Shown piece after piece: positions 34,049 to 34,802 of a stretch of DNA of 34,802 bases (position 1 is the stretch's first letter; each line of letters begins with the position of its first letter). The stretch spans positions 1 to 34,802 of the forward strand of contig JAFOCW010000018.1 of assembly GCA_017381035.1 (NCBI GenBank), written 5' to 3'. The position numbers and the translations under genes were made by a program. A model generated the notes under the pieces. That model was not told the DNA's origin, did not search any database, and worked only from the letters and a program-made list of their open reading frames with translations. The DNA is from Clostridia bacterium. Its GTDB lineage: Bacteria > Bacillota > Clostridia > Oscillospirales > Acutalibacteraceae.

Positions 34049-34130
34049 AGGTTTCAGGTGTCAGGTTTCAGGTTTAAAGCGTGCCAAAGGCACAAACTGA
34101 CATCTGATACCTGACACCTGAAACCTTAAA
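34049..34130. repeat. Element C (heptad palindrome), copy 2
   Basis: GGTTTCA heptads, GCGTGCCAAAGGCACAA, then CTGATACCTGACACCTGAAA. The outer 22-24 bp on each side are nearly perfectly complementary, so the element folds as a long hairpin. It lies between two terminators. Confidence 0.8.
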
Positions 34131-34133
34131 AAA

Positions 34134-34152
34134 GACGAGCCATCAGCTCGTC
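34134..34152 (-). terminator. Bidirectional terminator at the end of the small ORF
   Basis: Stem GACGAGC (34134-34140) / GCTCGTC (34146-34152) with A- and T-runs outside. The loop contains the TGA of the 28-residue minus-strand ORF. Confidence 0.88.
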
Positions 34153-34229
34153 TTTTTAGTTCGCTGTTTTGTGCTTTTTGCTTGGGGATAGATGTTACCG
34201 TAATAGAATTCTTCAATAAATTTTGACAT
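34143..34229 (-). CDS. Very short ORF, possibly a truncated small-protein gene
   Basis: 28 residues beginning MSKFIEEFYYGNIYPQAKST and ending KQRTKKTS. The EE-x-YYGNI-x-P opening resembles, from memory, the N-terminus of a widespread family of about 80-100-residue clostridial proteins (DUF6809-like), so this copy may have lost its C-terminal part to the terminator that now provides its stop codon. GAGGAAAC about 8 nt upstream is a good ribosome site and a promoter is visible. It may be expressed as a micro-protein or be a decaying gene. Confidence 0.5.
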   Translation of the reverse strand: MSKFIEEFYYGNIYPQAKSTKQRTKKTS

Positions 34230-34257
34230 AATCTTGTTTCCTCGTTTCTGTAATTTT

Positions 34258-34286
34258 ATTTTACGAAGAAACCTTGAAATACACAA
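34258..34286 (-). promoter_or_regulatory. Promoter of the 28-residue ORF
   Basis: Minus strand: TTGTGT, 17-bp spacer, TAAAAT, the same hexamers and spacing as the 6S RNA promoter. The start would lie about 22 nt before the ATG. Confidence 0.5.
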
Positions 34287-34578
34287 ATGTGTGAGTGAAA
34301 AACATGTGTGTTTCTGCCGGTATTTCAGTATGTTTTAATCAAGTCCGTTATAAACACCCGCACCAAAATTCCCAACAAGGTATTTGCTTTGTTTTGGATT
34401 TTTTTATTTTACATTTTGCCGGTCAAACGCGTTTTATAATCTTGTTTTTTAAAAATTCTATACAATAATTTGTAAAAATGTTCATATTTGCAAAAATTTT
34501 GAATACCTTTAAATTGTAATTATTGCACAAAAGCAATGCGCAATTTTATGTTATTTTTGCCGAAAACGATAAAAGCTA

Positions 34579-34607
34579 TTGACATCTGATGAAAAATATG
34601 GTTAAAT
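34579..34607 (+). promoter_or_regulatory. Promoter of the LacI-family gene
   Basis: A perfect TTGACA, 17-bp spacer, TTAAAT. The AT-rich stretch 34290-34578 upstream holds no gene; it contains one palindrome AAACGCGTTT near 34425-34434, which could be a secondary operator. Confidence 0.75.
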
Positions 34608-34620
34608 ATACTTGTCGGAA

Positions 34621-34640
34621 AACTGAAAACGTTTTCAGTT
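34621..34640. promoter_or_regulatory. LacI-family palindromic operator
   Basis: AACTGAAAACGTTTTCAGTT, a perfect 20-bp palindrome with the central CG and GAAA/TTTC arms typical of LacI/PurR/CcpA-type sites. Placed just after the predicted transcription start, it suggests that the downstream regulator represses itself. Confidence 0.85.
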
Positions 34641-34692
34641 CTCCTTTTTTACACGTTTTTCACCGTTTTTTTGAACAAAAAGGAACAAAACA

Positions 34693-34802
34693 ATGACCAT
34701 TAAAGACGTTGCAAAATACAGTGGTGTTTCAATAACCACCATTTCCCGTGTTTTGAATAATCACCCCGACGTGCGTGAAGAGGTGCGCGCCAAGGTGTTA
34801 AA
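34693..34802 (+). CDS. LacI-family transcriptional regulator (5' part, cut by window end)
   Basis: 36 codons are visible, beginning MTIKDVAKYSGVSITTISRV and continuing LNNHPDVREEVRAKVL. This is the complete LacI helix-turn-helix, including the VS-x-TTISRVLN recognition helix, up to the start of the hinge helix region. The ligand-binding part lies beyond the window, so the effector (often a sugar) is unknown. AGGAAC lies about 8 nt before the ATG. The operator upstream indicates autoregulation. Confidence 0.93.
   Translation, partial: MTIKDVAKYSGVSITTISRVLNNHPDVREEVRAKVL

Overview
The window is a chromosomal replication-origin region from a low-to-mid-GC Firmicute, most likely an anaerobic, spore-forming member of the Clostridia (Oscillospiraceae-like). 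The grounds are the dnaA-dnaN-yaaA-recF-remB-gyrB-gyrA order, two perfect parS sites, a HrcA/CIRCE heat-shock operon, a SpoVAE-family protein, a SpoVB/PST-family flippase, a fermentative AdhE behind a Rex-type operator, and Gram-positive lipoprotein transporters. No rRNA, tRNA, insertion-sequence transposase, phage gene or CRISPR array was seen. The species cannot be named from the sequence alone.

Layout. 1-5004 (minus strand): an APH-fold phosphotransferase, adhE and a LysR regulator. 5120-14509 (plus): dnaA, a putative oriC, dnaN, yaaA, recF, remB, gyrB and gyrA. 14682-16243: a CPBP membrane protease, parS and tadA. 16249-18452: a flippase gene enclosed by a 180-bp inverted repeat with a second parS just inside it. 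18469-18837 (minus): a solitary spoVAE-like gene. 19013-24942: hrcA-grpE-(four-helix-bundle gene)-dnaK-dnaJ, then a DUF1292 gene, with a perfect CIRCE at the promoter. 25221-25712: a divergent pair of a 57-residue protein and an XRE repressor. 25880-26072 (minus): a probable 6S RNA. 26221-29136: a three-gene ABC importer (PF04392 type) behind a leader that folds on paper as a three-way junction. 29186-34048: a complete livJHMGF-type branched-chain amino-acid importer. 34134-34286: a 28-codon minus-strand ORF. 34579-end: the start of a LacI-family gene with a palindromic operator.

The most unusual content is between the genes. Most non-operonic gaps are filled with modular palindromic DNA: chains of short hairpins joined by ATGAAG/CATCAT or ATGAATTG linkers, a 48-bp element (A), a roughly 80-bp element (B), a heptad-repeat palindrome (C) and an AT-armed palindrome (D). 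The two arms of the inverted repeat around the flippase are 170/180 identical by hand alignment. Beyond the arms, one side carries a 59-bp copy of element A that the other side lacks, an apparent filled/empty-site pair for a very small mobile element. Similar chains sit between the genes of the heat-shock operon but are absent from tightly coupled pairs such as gyrB-gyrA and livHMGF.

Together the genes cover replication initiation and supercoiling, origin segregation (parS), heat-shock control, NADH-recycling fermentation and amino-acid-type uptake. All functions are assigned from motifs and context by eye. No database search was run, and all structures and promoters are hand-drawn.
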